Notes: generated by a model not told the origin, from the sequence alone. A DNA stretch of 56,938 nucleotides from Arthrobacter globiformis (GCF_003261175.1 NZ_QLNP01000069.1:1-56938); one strand, 5' to 3'; shown: positions 26,606-35,248, counted from the first letter of the stretch. Made by a program: numbers and translations.

Positions 26606-27241
26606 ATGGGCGAACCAAGTGCAGAAACGTCATCAGCGGAATTGATGGTGGACCTGATCATCTCCCTGGACGGGTATGCCTCTGCCGAGGGATGGCCGGG
26701 CTGGTGGGGTCTGGAGGGGCCGGAATATCTGGCGTGGCTCGAGGAGGAGGGAAAGAAGAATTACACCTTCCTCCTGGGGGCGAACACTTACCGGGTGATG
26801 TCCAGCATGTCTGCGGAAGCATCGGCCGACCGCTCCGGATTCTCCATGGATGAGGGAGCCGCCCTGACCGGCCTTGACGCAGTTCCCAAGGTGGTCTTCT
26901 CCTCCACCCTGCAGGCACCCCTGACCTGGCCCAACTCGGAGCTGGTGACCCGCGACGCCGTCGAGGCCGTGCGGGAAATGAAACGGACGGGAACCAGCAC
27001 CCTAAGTACCCTCGGGAGCTTAAGCCTTTGCCGGTCACTGCTGACTGCCGGCCTCGTGGACCGGTTCAGGCTGGTCGTTTTCCCGGTGATCACGGGTCGC
27101 ACCGGCCGGGAGCGGATCTATGACGGGTATCCGGACGTCTCGCTGGAGATGGTGAACAGCAGGACCTTCGACGGCCGGCTCCAGCTGCTCGAGTACGTCC
27201 CCACCGTGATTGATGGTCCGCCCGGCGGCGGGCAGAAGTGA
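26606..27241 (+). CDS. RibD C-terminal / dihydrofolate-reductase-like protein (second copy)
   Basis: 211 residues of the same DHFR-like superfamily as the gene at 24467 but only distantly similar to it. It begins with the usual MVDLIISLDGYASAEG block and ends with SLSLCRSLLTAGLVDRFRL then VFPVITGRTG. ATG 26606 has a strong ribosome binding site (GGAGGAGG). It lies 102 bp before the RibA-monooxygenase fusion on the same strand; a separate promoter in that gap suggests independent control. An NADPH-dependent reductase role is likely from family; substrate unknown. Confidence 0.75.
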   Translation: MGEPSAETSSAELMVDLIISLDGYASAEGWPGWWGLEGPEYLAWLEEEGKKNYTFLLGANTYRVMSSMSAEASADRSGFSMDEGAALTGLDAVPKVVFSSTLQAPLTWPNSELVTRDAVEAVREMKRTGTSTLSTLGSLSLCRSLLTAGLVDRFRLVVFPVITGRTGRERIYDGYPDVSLEMVNSRTFDGRLQLLEYVPTVIDGPPGGGQK

Positions 27242-27265
27242 GCCGGTCCATTCGTTCGCGGAAAT

Positions 27266-27319
27266 ATTACTTGAAGCTTGAACCAACGAGGAGTACCTTT
27301 GGTTTAAGCTTCAAGTAAT
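27266..27319 (+). promoter_or_regulatory. Large inverted repeat with embedded promoter before the RibA fusion
   Basis: Two 20-bp arms (27266-27285 and 27300-27319) are reverse complements with one mismatch, around a 14-bp centre. Each arm contains a HindIII-like core (TTGAAGCTTGAA and TTTAAGCTTCAA), so each is itself a near palindrome. A promoter fits inside: TTGAAG at 27271-27276, 17 bp, TACCTT at 27294-27299. Repressor bound to both arms would cover the -35 box and the start of transcription. The TTGAAGCTTCAA style resembles MarR-family operators. The start codon of the fusion gene is 24 bp after the right arm. Confidence 0.65.
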
Positions 27320-27343
27320 CTCCCGGAATGTCGAGGACCCCTG

Positions 27344-29200
27344 ATGACCGCTTGTGTTGAAACCGCTGTGCTGGACGCGTCCCTGCCCATTGCTACCGTG
27401 CGCAGCCAGGTGACTGTGCCGCTGCGTTTTCCCGACGGTTTCAGCACGACGGCCGAGGTGCTGACGTTTCGCGGCCTCGCGGACGGCAAGGAGCACCTGC
27501 TGCTCGCTTTGGGCCAGTGGGAGCAGACGCTCCTCGCCCGTGACGTGCCGCTGGTCCGGCTGCACAGTGAATGCATGACCGGCGACGTGTTCGGCAGCCA
27601 GCGCTGTGACTGCGGACCGCAGTTGCGCGAGGCTGTCGAAGAGATCGCCGCAGCGGGCGGATTCCTGCTTTACCTCCGCCAGGAGGGCCGCGGCATCGGC
27701 CTCTATTCCAAGCTCGACGCCTACGCCCTGCAGGACACCGGCCTTGATACCTATGACGCCAACCTGGCCCTTGGCCACGCCGAGGACGAGCGCGACTACA
27801 CTGCGGCCGCACAGATGCTTGGCGCCCTCGGCGCCGCGAGCATCCGCCTTCTGAGCAACAACCCGGACAAGGCTGACCAGCTGACGGCCCTCGGCATCGA
27901 CGTCGCCGAACAGATTCCCACGGGTGTCTACCTCTCGCCGGCCAACCACGCCTACCTGGCGGCGAAGCGGGACCGCACCGCACATACGCTGGAACTTTCC
28001 AGGGCCGACGTCGGGCATGTGCCGCCGGTGCCGGGTGGCACCGTCCCCAGCCACGACGAGATGCTCAGCCGCGTGGACGAGCTGGTTCCCCGGCTGCGGG
28101 ACCGGGAGGAGGAAACCGAGCGGCTGCGCCGCCTCCCGGAAGCCACCATGAATGACCTCAAGGAGGCAGGCGTGTTCCGGATCCTGGCTCCGCTGGAGGT
28201 GGGCGGATACGGCATGGGCGCGGAAACCTACGCTGAGGTCATCCGGCGGCTTGCCCGGGGCTGTGCGTCAACTGCCTGGACCGCCGGACACCTGATCGAG
28301 CACGTCTGGATGCTGGCCCGCTGGCCCCGGCAGGTCCAGGACGAAGTGTTCGCGGCCGGGCCTGCTCCGCTGGCAGCGGCCACGAGTGCTCCCGTAGGCT
28401 CGGCCAGGAAGGTCCCGGGAGGCTTCTCGATTTCGGGCCACTGGAGCTTCGCGTCGGGGGTCATGCATTCGGATTGGGCCCTGCTGTCGGTGCAGTCCGA
28501 CGGCGTCCGCCTGCAGTGCCTGGTCCCCGTGGCCGAGCTGGAGCTGCTCGATGCGTGGCACACGGCCGGACTGCGGGGGACCGGCAGCAACGATCTCCGG
28601 GCGGTGGACGTGTTTGTTCCGGAGTACCGGGCCATGGACTGGGCGCTGCTGAGCGCAGCGGACAATCCCGGCAGCCGAATCCACCCGGATCCGATGATCC
28701 ACACGCCCATGGCAACGCTGCTGAACCTGGTGGCACCCGCTGCCGCGCTGGGAGCCGCCGAGTACGCCGTCGAGGTCTTCCGGGAAAGGATGCTGGTGCG
28801 CAAGGTGAAGAACACCGTTGACAACCGGCAGGCGGATTCACCGCTGGCGCAGGCCCGCTTCTCGCAAGCCTACGGACTGGCGGCCACGGCGCGACTGCAC
28901 TGGCAGGAGGCTCTCAGCATCGTTTCGTCGTCACTTGAGCGCCAGCCGTCAGGTCTGGCTGAAGTCGAGCGGGCCAAGTACCGACTCTCCCTTGCCCTCA
29001 GCGGCGAGGCAGCGGCGGAAGCAGTGCGGCTCACCGTCTCGGGCTCGGGAGGCAGCGTCCACCGGCTTTCGCATCCGCTGCAGCGGATCCAGCGCGACGT
29101 GAATGTCCTCCTCAACCACCCGACCCTGAGCCTGGATCCGATCCTCGAGCAGGCGGGCCGGGGTCTGCTGGGCCTTGGGTTTACAGTGCCGACTTTCTAG
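27344..29200 (+). CDS. GTP cyclohydrolase II (RibA) fused to acyl-CoA-dehydrogenase-fold monooxygenase
   Basis: 618 residues in one frame. Residues 1-215 are a complete RibA: zinc ligands C77, C88 and C90 in HSECMTGDVFGSQRCDCG, catalytic-region Tyr110 and Arg116 in YLRQEGRGIG, and LSNNPDKADQLTALGI. RibA opens GTP to the first riboflavin intermediate. Residues from about 236 to the end have the acyl-CoA dehydrogenase fold of two-component group D flavin monooxygenases (HsaA-like): RLPEATMNDLKEAGVFRI, ASTAWTAGHLIEHVWMLA, GHWSFASGV and a C-terminal helical bundle. These enzymes use reduced FMN or FAD from a separate reductase; none is adjacent except the RibD_C proteins. ATG 27344 has GAGGA 6 nt upstream. 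The fusion may supply flavin precursor to its own oxygenase, or modify a RibA-derived product; both are inference. Confidence 0.85.
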   Translation: MTACVETAVLDASLPIATVRSQVTVPLRFPDGFSTTAEVLTFRGLADGKEHLLLALGQWEQTLLARDVPLVRLHSECMTGDVFGSQRCDCGPQLREAVEEIAAAGGFLLYLRQEGRGIGLYSKLDAYALQDTGLDTYDANLALGHAEDERDYTAAAQMLGALGAASIRLLSNNPDKADQLTALGIDVAEQIPTGVYLSPANHAYLAAKRDRTAHTLELSRADVGHVPPVPGGTVPSHDEMLSRVDELVPRLRDREEETERLRRLPEATMNDLKEAGVFRILAPLEVGGYGMGAETYAEVIRRLARGCASTAWTAGHLIEHVWMLARWPRQVQDEVFAAGPAPLAAATSAPVGSARKVPGGFSISGHWSFASGVMHSDWALLSVQSDGVRLQCLVPVAELELLDAWHTAGLRGTGSNDLRAVDVFVPEYRAMDWALLSAADNPGSRIHPDPMIHTPMATLLNLVAPAAALGAAEYAVEVFRERMLVRKVKNTVDNRQADSPLAQARFSQAYGLAATARLHWQEALSIVSSSLERQPSGLAEVERAKYRLSLALSGEAAAEAVRLTVSGSGGSVHRLSHPLQRIQRDVNVLLNHPTLSLDPILEQAGRGLLGLGFTVPTF

Positions 29201-29226
29201 CCCAGTGTCCTTCTTGCCAGTGCCGT

Positions 29227-30441
29227 CTATCCAGGGCCCGTGTTTGCTTGCAGGCCGGTTAAGCCCGTCGGGTCTGTCACGCTGACGGTCCCGGGTGCCT
29301 GGAAGGAGAGGTGCCGGATCCATTCCGGTTCGTGGTCCCGCAGCTGAATCCCCGGCAACGCCGCCGCGGCTTCCTGGACGATGACGCTGGCTTCCAGTTC
29401 GGCGAGCTTGGCCCCGAGGCAGCGGTGGATCCCCGAACCGAAGATGAGGCCGGTTGAAGACCCGCGCCCAGCCTCGGCATACGGCGACGGGTCCGAAGGC
29501 GTACCGCCTCCTGTGATCCGGTTGCCGGACAGTTCAAGGAGGATCTCGGTCCCGGCCTGGATCCGGTCGCCGCCGAGGTCCGTGTCGTGGGCTGCCACGC
29601 GGCGCCAGGTGGGGACGGACGACTCGGTGGCGAGCACATGCCGTACTGCGGACTTGGCGCCGGCCTCCGAGGCCGCTTCCTTCCAGTCCACGGGCGCGGC
29701 ACCCTCCAGCAGCCGGAACAGCGTGGTGCTGATCAGCTGCGTGGTAGTTTCCTGCCCGGCGATCAGCAGGAAGTAGCCGAGCGAGCACATTTCCGTCCCC
29801 GAGAGGCCATGCCCGGCCAGCGACTTGAACAGGTTGCGTCCGGGAGCTGTCACGGATTCGGCCACGAGCCGGCGCAGCCAGACGTAGAACTCGGCGGCGC
29901 TGCGGGCCAGCTCGAGCTGCCGGTCCCCGTCGGGCCAGCCCCAGAACAGTTCCATGGAGTCCAGGCCCCAGCGCTTGAGGTCCGCAAGATCCCGCACGGG
30001 CAGCCCAAGGAGTTCGAGCATCACGACCGCCGGGGGAAACGCCGCCACCACTTCCACGAGGTCCGCGCGGCCGGTGCGGGCGAGCTGGTCCGCGGCGTTC
30101 TCAGCCGCTTCCCGGGCCAGTTCCCGGATGCGCGGTTCCATGGCGGCGACGGTGACCGGCGTAAAAAAGCCAGCCACCACCTTGCGGATTCCGCCGTGCG
30201 ACTCGGTGTCGTTGCTGGCCAGGACCGGAGGCAACGCAAAGCCCACCCGCTGCAGAGCGCGCAGGGCCGGACCCTCCAGCGGGGTCACCGCCACCAGGGC
30301 ATTCGCGGGACTGAAGTCGGCGGGCCGGTGCAGGACATCCCGGACCGATTCCGGGTCCCGCACCACGAAGTACGGGCACCTGGCTTCGTCGGGAGTTTCC
30401 GCAGGAGCCGGCGCCAGCGCCATGCTGGACGCCGGCATCAT
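29227..30441 (-). CDS. Cytochrome P450, last gene of the biotin operon (BioI-like role)
   Basis: 404 residues, soluble bacterial P450. The haem motif is FGSGIHRCLGAKLA with Cys341, the I-helix oxygen motif is IAGQETTTQLI, and the ExxR-type region of the K helix is degenerate in appearance (SSVPTWRRVA). ATG 30441 is chosen because it overlaps the bioD stop as ATGA, a 4-bp overlap; an upstream ATG at 30462 is also open. This ties it to bioB-bsaP-bioA-bioF-bioD. In Bacillus, P450 BioI cleaves fatty acyl-ACP to give pimeloyl-ACP for BioF. A similar role is inferred here from the operon alone, since no bioC, bioH or bioW lies in this operon. It converges with the RibA fusion gene, 26 bp away. Confidence 0.85.
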   Translation of the reverse strand: MMPASSMALAPAPAETPDEARCPYFVVRDPESVRDVLHRPADFSPANALVAVTPLEGPALRALQRVGFALPPVLASNDTESHGGIRKVVAGFFTPVTVAAMEPRIRELAREAAENAADQLARTGRADLVEVVAAFPPAVVMLELLGLPVRDLADLKRWGLDSMELFWGWPDGDRQLELARSAAEFYVWLRRLVAESVTAPGRNLFKSLAGHGLSGTEMCSLGYFLLIAGQETTTQLISTTLFRLLEGAAPVDWKEAASEAGAKSAVRHVLATESSVPTWRRVAAHDTDLGGDRIQAGTEILLELSGNRITGGGTPSDPSPYAEAGRGSSTGLIFGSGIHRCLGAKLAELEASVIVQEAAAALPGIQLRDHEPEWIRHLSFQAPGTVSVTDPTGLTGLQANTGPG

Positions 30442-31115
30442 GCGGGCAGCCCGTTCAGCCATGCTGCCGCGCCGGTGCGGAAATCGGCCGGGGAGAGTTC
30501 CGAGGCCTGCTCGGGAAGTGCCCCAAGGAGGGGGACCCGCAGTGTCCCGAGCACCTGCCGGTTGCTGTGGTGCACTGCGTCGGGGCTGACGGGCCAGCTG
30601 CCGAGCACGACGCCGAGGACGTCGAGCCCGCGCCTGGACAGCGCCTCGAGGGTCAGCACCGTGTGGTTCAGCGTCCCGAGGCCGGGCCGGGCGACGAGCA
30701 CGAATGCAGCTGCCAGCAGCGAGCCCAGGTCAGCCAGGGTGCCGCCGTTGGAATCCAGTTCCACGAGCAGACCCCCGGCGCCCTCTACCAGGACGTGGTC
30801 GTGGGCCTCGGCGAGTTCACGGATCCGCCCTGCGTGCGCAGCCAGCGCTGACAGCGGAGTCCCGTCGATGGCAGCAGCAGCGACCGGAGCCAACGGCTGC
30901 TGCAGCACGACGCCGGCTTCGGCGGTCAGGGCTCCGGCGAGCCGGACAATTTCGGCCGCGTCGGAATCGCCGTCTGCGGCACCTGACTGGCACGGCTTGT
31001 AAACCGCGACGCTGCGTCCCATTCCGTGCAGGACGGCGGCGAGGGCCGCCGTCGTCATGGTTTTGCCGACGCCAGTGTCCGTTCCGGTGACCAGAATGAA
31101 GGGGGACAGGCTCAT
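30438..31115 (-). CDS. bioD: Dethiobiotin synthetase BioD
   Basis: 225 residues; ATP-dependent carboxylation of 7,8-diaminononanoate to close the ureido ring of dethiobiotin. P-loop GTDTGVGKT at 10-18, KPCQSGA with the conserved Lys, and VEGAGGLLVEL. Start overlaps the bioF stop by 4 bp and the stop overlaps the P450 start by 4 bp, so it is tightly coupled in the biotin operon. Length is typical. Confidence 0.93.
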   Translation of the reverse strand: MSLSPFILVTGTDTGVGKTMTTAALAAVLHGMGRSVAVYKPCQSGAADGDSDAAEIVRLAGALTAEAGVVLQQPLAPVAAAAIDGTPLSALAAHAGRIRELAEAHDHVLVEGAGGLLVELDSNGGTLADLGSLLAAAFVLVARPGLGTLNHTVLTLEALSRRGLDVLGVVLGSWPVSPDAVHHSNRQVLGTLRVPLLGALPEQASELSPADFRTGAAAWLNGLPA

Positions 31116-32281
31116 GGAAGTTCCTCCAAAATGCCGCGCAGCATTGCGCAGCTGTCTTCGATGTCTTCAGGCGTGAGTGTGGCGCGGGAGGTGAGCCGCA
31201 GCCGCGAGATCCCGTCCGGAACGGACGGCGGGCGGAAGCACCCGACCCGGACGCCGGCGCGGCGCGCGGACTCCGCGGCGGCCAGCGCGGATTCCGCGGA
31301 CGGCATGGGGATGGACTGGACGGCCCCGGCCGTCCGGTCGGGGGCGGTGCCGAACCGGGCAAGGGCCGGGGCGAGCCCTGCCGCAAGCGCCGCCGCGTTG
31401 CGGTGGACGGACGCCGACCGCCATGGTTCGTCCCTGATGATCCGCGCCGCGGCGAGGGCCGCTGCCGCGGACGCCGGCGCCAGTCCGGTGTCGAAGATGA
31501 AGCCGCGGGCCCGGTTGAGGAGGTGTTCGCGCAGAAGCGCGGATCCCAGGACGGCGCCGCCCTGGCTGCCCAGGGCTTTCGACAGCGTGGCCGTCACGAT
31601 GACGTTTGCGTGCCCGGCAAGGGCGGTCCCGGCCACCGAGCCGCGGCCCCGGAAGCTGCCGGCGCCGGTGACGCCGAGGCTGTGGGCCTCGTCGATGAGC
31701 AGCACGGCGTCGTGCTGCTCGGCCAGCGCCAGGAGGTCAGCGAGCGGTGCCTCGTCGCCGAGGACGCTGTAGACGGATTCGACGGCGATCATGGCCCGCG
31801 GTTCTTTGCGGCCGGCGAGCAGGCGGCCGGCTTCGCCAACGCTGTTGTGGGCAAATGATTCGGTGCGTGAGCGGCTGAGCCGGAAGCCGTCGATCATGGA
31901 GGCATGGCAGTGTTCGTCCGCGACGATGAGGGTCCCGGGGCCGCCCAGCGCTGTGATCACCCCGATGTTGGCCAGATAGCCGGAGGAGAAGACCAGCGCA
32001 GATTCCATCCCGGCCAGCGCGGCCAGTTCCTGCTCAAGCTCCAGATGCAGCTGGGTGGTTCCGGCGACCAGGCGCGAGGACGTGGCACCCGCGCCCCACC
32101 GCGACGCGGCCTCCGCGGCTGCCCCGGCAACCCGCGGGTCCGTTGAAAGGCCGAGGTAGTCGTTGCTGGCCAGGTCGATGAACTGTTCGTGCGCGGCGCG
32201 GGGGAGCGGGCGGCGGACCTGGCCCCGGCGTTCCCTGACTGCCGCCTGCCGCTCGAGCCACTGTGTCATCGCGCCGCTCAT
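31112..32281 (-). CDS. bioF: 8-amino-7-oxononanoate synthase BioF
   Basis: 389 residues, alpha-oxoamine synthase family, PLP-dependent condensation of pimeloyl-ACP (or -CoA) with alanine. Typical blocks are SNDYLGLSTDPRV, FSSGYLANIGVI, DEAHSLGVTG and the PLP lysine in TLSKALGSQGG. It overlaps bioA upstream and bioD downstream by 4 bp each. Its need for a pimeloyl donor is what makes the P450 at the end of this operon of interest. Confidence 0.93.
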   Translation of the reverse strand: MSGAMTQWLERQAAVRERRGQVRRPLPRAAHEQFIDLASNDYLGLSTDPRVAGAAAEAASRWGAGATSSRLVAGTTQLHLELEQELAALAGMESALVFSSGYLANIGVITALGGPGTLIVADEHCHASMIDGFRLSRSRTESFAHNSVGEAGRLLAGRKEPRAMIAVESVYSVLGDEAPLADLLALAEQHDAVLLIDEAHSLGVTGAGSFRGRGSVAGTALAGHANVIVTATLSKALGSQGGAVLGSALLREHLLNRARGFIFDTGLAPASAAAALAAARIIRDEPWRSASVHRNAAALAAGLAPALARFGTAPDRTAGAVQSIPMPSAESALAAAESARRAGVRVGCFRPPSVPDGISRLRLTSRATLTPEDIEDSCAMLRGILEELP

Positions 32282-33654
32282 GAGGCACTCCCGGAGTGGG
32301 CGGGAACCCGTCCATGGATACCGGCTTCATGAACTTCGGCGACGGCTGCGGTCATTCCAGCCGTGATTTGTGCGGTGTCCGCCGCGGTGCTGATGTACGG
32401 CGGCATGGTGTAGACAAGGTTCCGGAACGGGCGGACCCAGACGCCGTGGCGGATGGCTGCCGCGGTGACGGCGGTGACGTCGACGGCGTCGTGCAGCTCG
32501 ATGACCCCGACGGCGCCAATGGTCCGCACTTCCCGGACGGCCGACAGTTCCCGGGAAGGTGCCAGCCCCAACGCGAGGTCAGCGCCGATCCGGGCGACGT
32601 CGGCCCGCCAGCGGCCGGTCCCGATAATGCCAAGGCTGGCGTTGGCGACGGCACATGCCAGCGGGTTGCCCATGAAGGTAGGGCCGTGGAGCAGGGCACC
32701 GGCCTGGCCGCCGGAGACTGCTGCAGCCACCTCGGCGGTGCAGAGCATGGCGGCGAGGGTCAGGTACCCGCCGGTCAGGGCCTTGCCCACGCACATGATG
32801 TCGGGCACCACGCCGGCGTGATCGGCCGCGAACAGCTCGCCGGTGCGGCCAAAGCCGGTGGCGATCTCGTCGAAGATGAGCAGCAGACCGTGCCGGTCCG
32901 CGACTTCCCGGAGTGCTGTCAGGCATTCGGCCGGGTACGCGTGCATCCCGCCGGCGCCCTGCAGCACGGGCTCGACGACGATCGCGGCCAGTTCCGCGGC
33001 GTGCGTGGCCGCCAGGCCCGCCACGTCGGATGCCCACGCCTGGACAATCTCCGGGGTTGCCGAAGCCGCCGCCGGAGGGCGGGGCGCAAAGAGGTTGCCG
33101 GCGAGCAGCCCGGGGAAGGCCGAGTGCATGCCGTCCACGGGATCGCACACCCCCATGGCCGCGAACGTGTCGCCGTGGTAGCCGCCGCGGAGGCTGAGGA
33201 ACCGCTGCCGCCGCGGGTGGCCGGCCGCGGTCTGGAACTGCACCGCCAGCTTGAGCGCAACCTCGACGGCGACCGAGCCCGAGTCCGCGAGGAACACCCG
33301 CTCCAGCCCGGACCGGCCGGGGGCGCCCGGGGCCATGGCCACCAGGCGCTCGGCCAGTTCCACGGCCGGGGCATGGGTCAGCCCGCCGAACATGACATGG
33401 CTGAACTTCGCCAGCTGCTCTTTGGCGGCGGCATCGAGCACCGGGTTGCGGTAGCCATGGATCACGGACCACCACGAGGACATCGCGTCGATCACCTCGT
33501 GGCGGGTGCCGTCTTCGCTGCGGAGCCGCAGCCGCACGCCGTCGGCCGCCTCAACCTCCCACAGCGGAAGGCCGGGGGATGCCGGCGCGTAGGGGTGCCA
33601 CAGCCGTGCGCGGTCCCGCTGGATGAGGTCAGTCTGCTCCGAATCCGGCGTCAC
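32278..33654 (-). CDS. bioA: Adenosylmethionine-8-amino-7-oxononanoate aminotransferase BioA
   Basis: 458 residues, class III PLP aminotransferase using S-adenosylmethionine as amino donor to make 7,8-diaminononanoate. BioA marks are LWHPYAPA near the start, [42 protein letters not shown] and the PLP lysine in [17 protein letters not shown] 33654 is chosen: it overlaps the bsaP stop as GTGA and gives the family N-terminus; the longer frame to 33777 would lie over bsaP. It overlaps bioF by 4 bp. Confidence 0.93.
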   Translation of the reverse strand: MTPDSEQTDLIQRDRARLWHPYAPASPGLPLWEVEAADGVRLRLRSEDGTRHEVIDAMSSWWSVIHGYRNPVLDAAAKEQLAKFSHVMFGGLTHAPAVELAERLVAMAPGAPGRSGLERVFLADSGSVAVEVALKLAVQFQTAAGHPRRQRFLSLRGGYHGDTFAAMGVCDPVDGMHSAFPGLLAGNLFAPRPPAAASATPEIVQAWASDVAGLAATHAAELAAIVVEPVLQGAGGMHAYPAECLTALREVADRHGLLLIFDEIATGFGRTGELFAADHAGVVPDIMCVGKALTGGYLTLAAMLCTAEVAAAVSGGQAGALLHGPTFMGNPLACAVANASLGIIGTGRWRADVARIGADLALGLAPSRELSAVREVRTIGAVGVIELHDAVDVTAVTAAAIRHGVWVRPFRNLVYTMPPYISTAADTAQITAGMTAAVAEVHEAGIHGRVPAHSGSAS

Positions 33655-33962
33655 GGGACCAGCACCCCGTGGCGGGAACATTCCGCTGACCAGCCCAGCG
33701 GCGTGACCTGGACCTTCATCCGGCGCCGGCAGGCGGCGCAGTAACGCGGCGGTTCCATTGCAAGGCGTGCGCCGCACTCCCGGTGGGCGGACGACGGCGG
33801 CCCGTCGCCGCCGTCGTACGGCTCACCACAGTGGCCGCAATAGGCGGCCCCGCTGGTTGAGCCTGGGGCCACGACCGCCGGGTTCCCTGGCCTAGCCTGC
33901 GAGGTTAGGGGGCGGTTGGGGATCGGAACCCCGCTGGTTGAGCCCGTCGAAACCCCGGTCAT
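33651..33962 (-). CDS. bsaP: Biotin synthase auxiliary protein BsaP, N-terminus extended by a repeat
   Basis: 103 residues. The C-terminal part from about residue 41 ([42 protein letters not shown]) matches the small cysteine-rich protein that assists BioB in actinobacteria, probably through iron-sulfur cluster supply. As read from ATG 33962 it overlaps the bioB stop by 4 bp and carries a low-complexity N-terminus encoded by two copies of an interspersed repeat. GTG 33872 would give 73 residues, nearer my memory of the family length, and would leave the repeat as spacer. The stop overlaps bioA by 4 bp. Identification rests on recalled motifs and operon position. Confidence 0.75.
   Translation of the reverse strand: MTGVSTGSTSGVPIPNRPLTSQARPGNPAVVAPGSTSGAAYCGHCGEPYDGGDGPPSSAHRECGARLAMEPPRYCAACRRRMKVQVTPLGWSAECSRHGVLVP
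33848..33957. repeat. Two copies of a Micrococcales interspersed repeat motif
   Basis: CCCCGCTGGTTGAGCC occurs at 33848-33863 and 33929-33944; the second continues as CGTCGAAACCCCG to 33957. The reverse complement (GTTTCGACGGGCTCAACCAG) resembles a motif scattered through many Arthrobacter and related genomes as I recall. Here it lies at the bioB/bsaP junction. Confidence 0.7.
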
Positions 33963-35008
33963 AGCGTCTTCTGGAGTTCCTTGATGGGCATGTTCAGCTC
34001 GACCAGCAGGTTGAGGTCGGCCGTAGCTGGCCGGCCAAGCGTGGTGAGGTAGTTGCCGACGATCACGGCGTTGATGCCGCCGAGCAGCCCGTTCCGTGTA
34101 CCGAGGTCGCCGAGGGTGAGCTCGCGGCCGCCGGCATAGCGCAGCACCGTCCGGGGCATGGCGAGCCGGAAGGCGGCGATGGCGCGCAGGGCGTCCTTGC
34201 CGTCCATGATGCCCTGGTTTTCGAGCGGGGTTCCGGGGCGGGGGTTGAGGAAGTTCAGCGGCACCTCGTGGGGTTCGAGGGCGGCGAGCTGGGCTGCAAG
34301 TTCCGCGCGCTGTTCAAGCGTTTCGCCCATGCCGATCAGGGCGCCGCAGCACAGTTCCATGCCGGCTGCCTTGACCATGTTGCAGGTTTCGAGGCGTTCC
34401 TCGTAGCTGTGCGTGGTGACCACTTCGGGGAAGTAGCTGCGCGCCGTTTCCAGGTTGTGGTTGTAGCGGTGCACGCCCCATTCGGCGAGCTGGTCTACCT
34501 GGCGCTGGGTGAGCATCCCGAGCGAGCAGGCGATGTTGATGTCCACGGCTTCGTTGATGCGGTCGATCGCGAACTTGATCTGGTTCATCAGCTTGATGTC
34601 GGGGCCGCGGACGGCGGCGACGATGCAGAACTCTGTGGCTCCGGTGGCGGCGGTTTCCTTGGCGGCTTTGACGAGTTCGGGAATGTCGAGCCACACGCCG
34701 CGGACGGGGGAGTCGAACAGGCCGGACTGGCTGCAGAAGTGGCAGTCCTCGGGGCAGCCGCCGGTCTTGATGGAGATGATGCCCTCCACTTCGACGTCCT
34801 CGCCGCAATGCCTGACCCTGACCTCGTGGGCCAGCTGGAGTGCCGCGGGCAGGGCCTCGTCCGGAAGGCGGAGTACTTCCTCAAGCTGCTCCTGGGTGAG
34901 CCCGATGCCGTCCTCGAGGACCTGCTGCCTGGCGGTTTCGAGGATGGGGAAAATGGCCGGGATGGTCGCGTGGCTTGTGGCTTCGCTCGCGTCTGCCTGA
35001 ATCGTCAT
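33959..35008 (-). CDS. bioB: Biotin synthase BioB
   Basis: 349 residues, radical SAM enzyme inserting sulfur into dethiobiotin. The radical SAM cysteines are in [14 protein letters not shown], and the conserved Asn-His block [12 protein letters not shown] and [11 protein letters not shown] are seen. It is the first gene of the operon bioB-bsaP-bioA-bioF-bioD-P450. ATG 35008; a ribosome binding site (AAAGGAC) is visible upstream. The stop overlaps the bsaP start by 4 bp. Confidence 0.95.
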   Translation of the reverse strand: MTIQADASEATSHATIPAIFPILETARQQVLEDGIGLTQEQLEEVLRLPDEALPAALQLAHEVRVRHCGEDVEVEGIISIKTGGCPEDCHFCSQSGLFDSPVRGVWLDIPELVKAAKETAATGATEFCIVAAVRGPDIKLMNQIKFAIDRINEAVDINIACSLGMLTQRQVDQLAEWGVHRYNHNLETARSYFPEVVTTHSYEERLETCNMVKAAGMELCCGALIGMGETLEQRAELAAQLAALEPHEVPLNFLNPRPGTPLENQGIMDGKDALRAIAAFRLAMPRTVLRYAGGRELTLGDLGTRNGLLGGINAVIVGNYLTTLGRPATADLNLLVELNMPIKELQKTL

Positions 35009-35063
35009 TGATGGGTCCTTTGCGTGTGATGGCTGCGGATATTCCTCCGAACCGACGCTAATT

Positions 35064-35114
35064 CCCCACGGAGGGCAAGATTTTGTGGGGTCCCGACAAG
35101 CAGGTCAGCGGGAC
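35064..35114. promoter_or_regulatory. Inverted repeats upstream of bioB
   Basis: In the 240-bp region between bioB and the divergent amidohydrolase gene, CCCCAC (35064-35069) pairs with GTGGGG (35085-35090), and GTCCCG (35090-35095) with CGGGAC (35109-35114). These adjacent repeats could be operators or leader hairpins of the biotin operon. I do not recognise a BirA or BioQ site, and the promoter is not clear. Confidence 0.3.
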
Positions 35115-35248
35115 ATTAGTCGGGTCCCACTGTGTTTCTCTGCTTGGTGCCATGCCAGCGCTGATCGACTGGGCACCGCGTCGCCCTCCGTGACATCGGA
35201 TACATACTCAATCTAAGGTGGGGCGAACAAGAACAGTTGAGGGCGACC

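Noticed and set aside
26385-26633. 82-residue upstream gene containing a KQAS repeat
   Set aside because: The repeat residues come from the GCAA tract, the rest has no recognisable features; noted only as a possible frame joined by repeat change.
32296-33744. 482-residue open frame antisense to bioA
   Set aside because: Shadow frame of a high-GC gene; Gly/Arg/His-rich with no family features, while bioA is certain.
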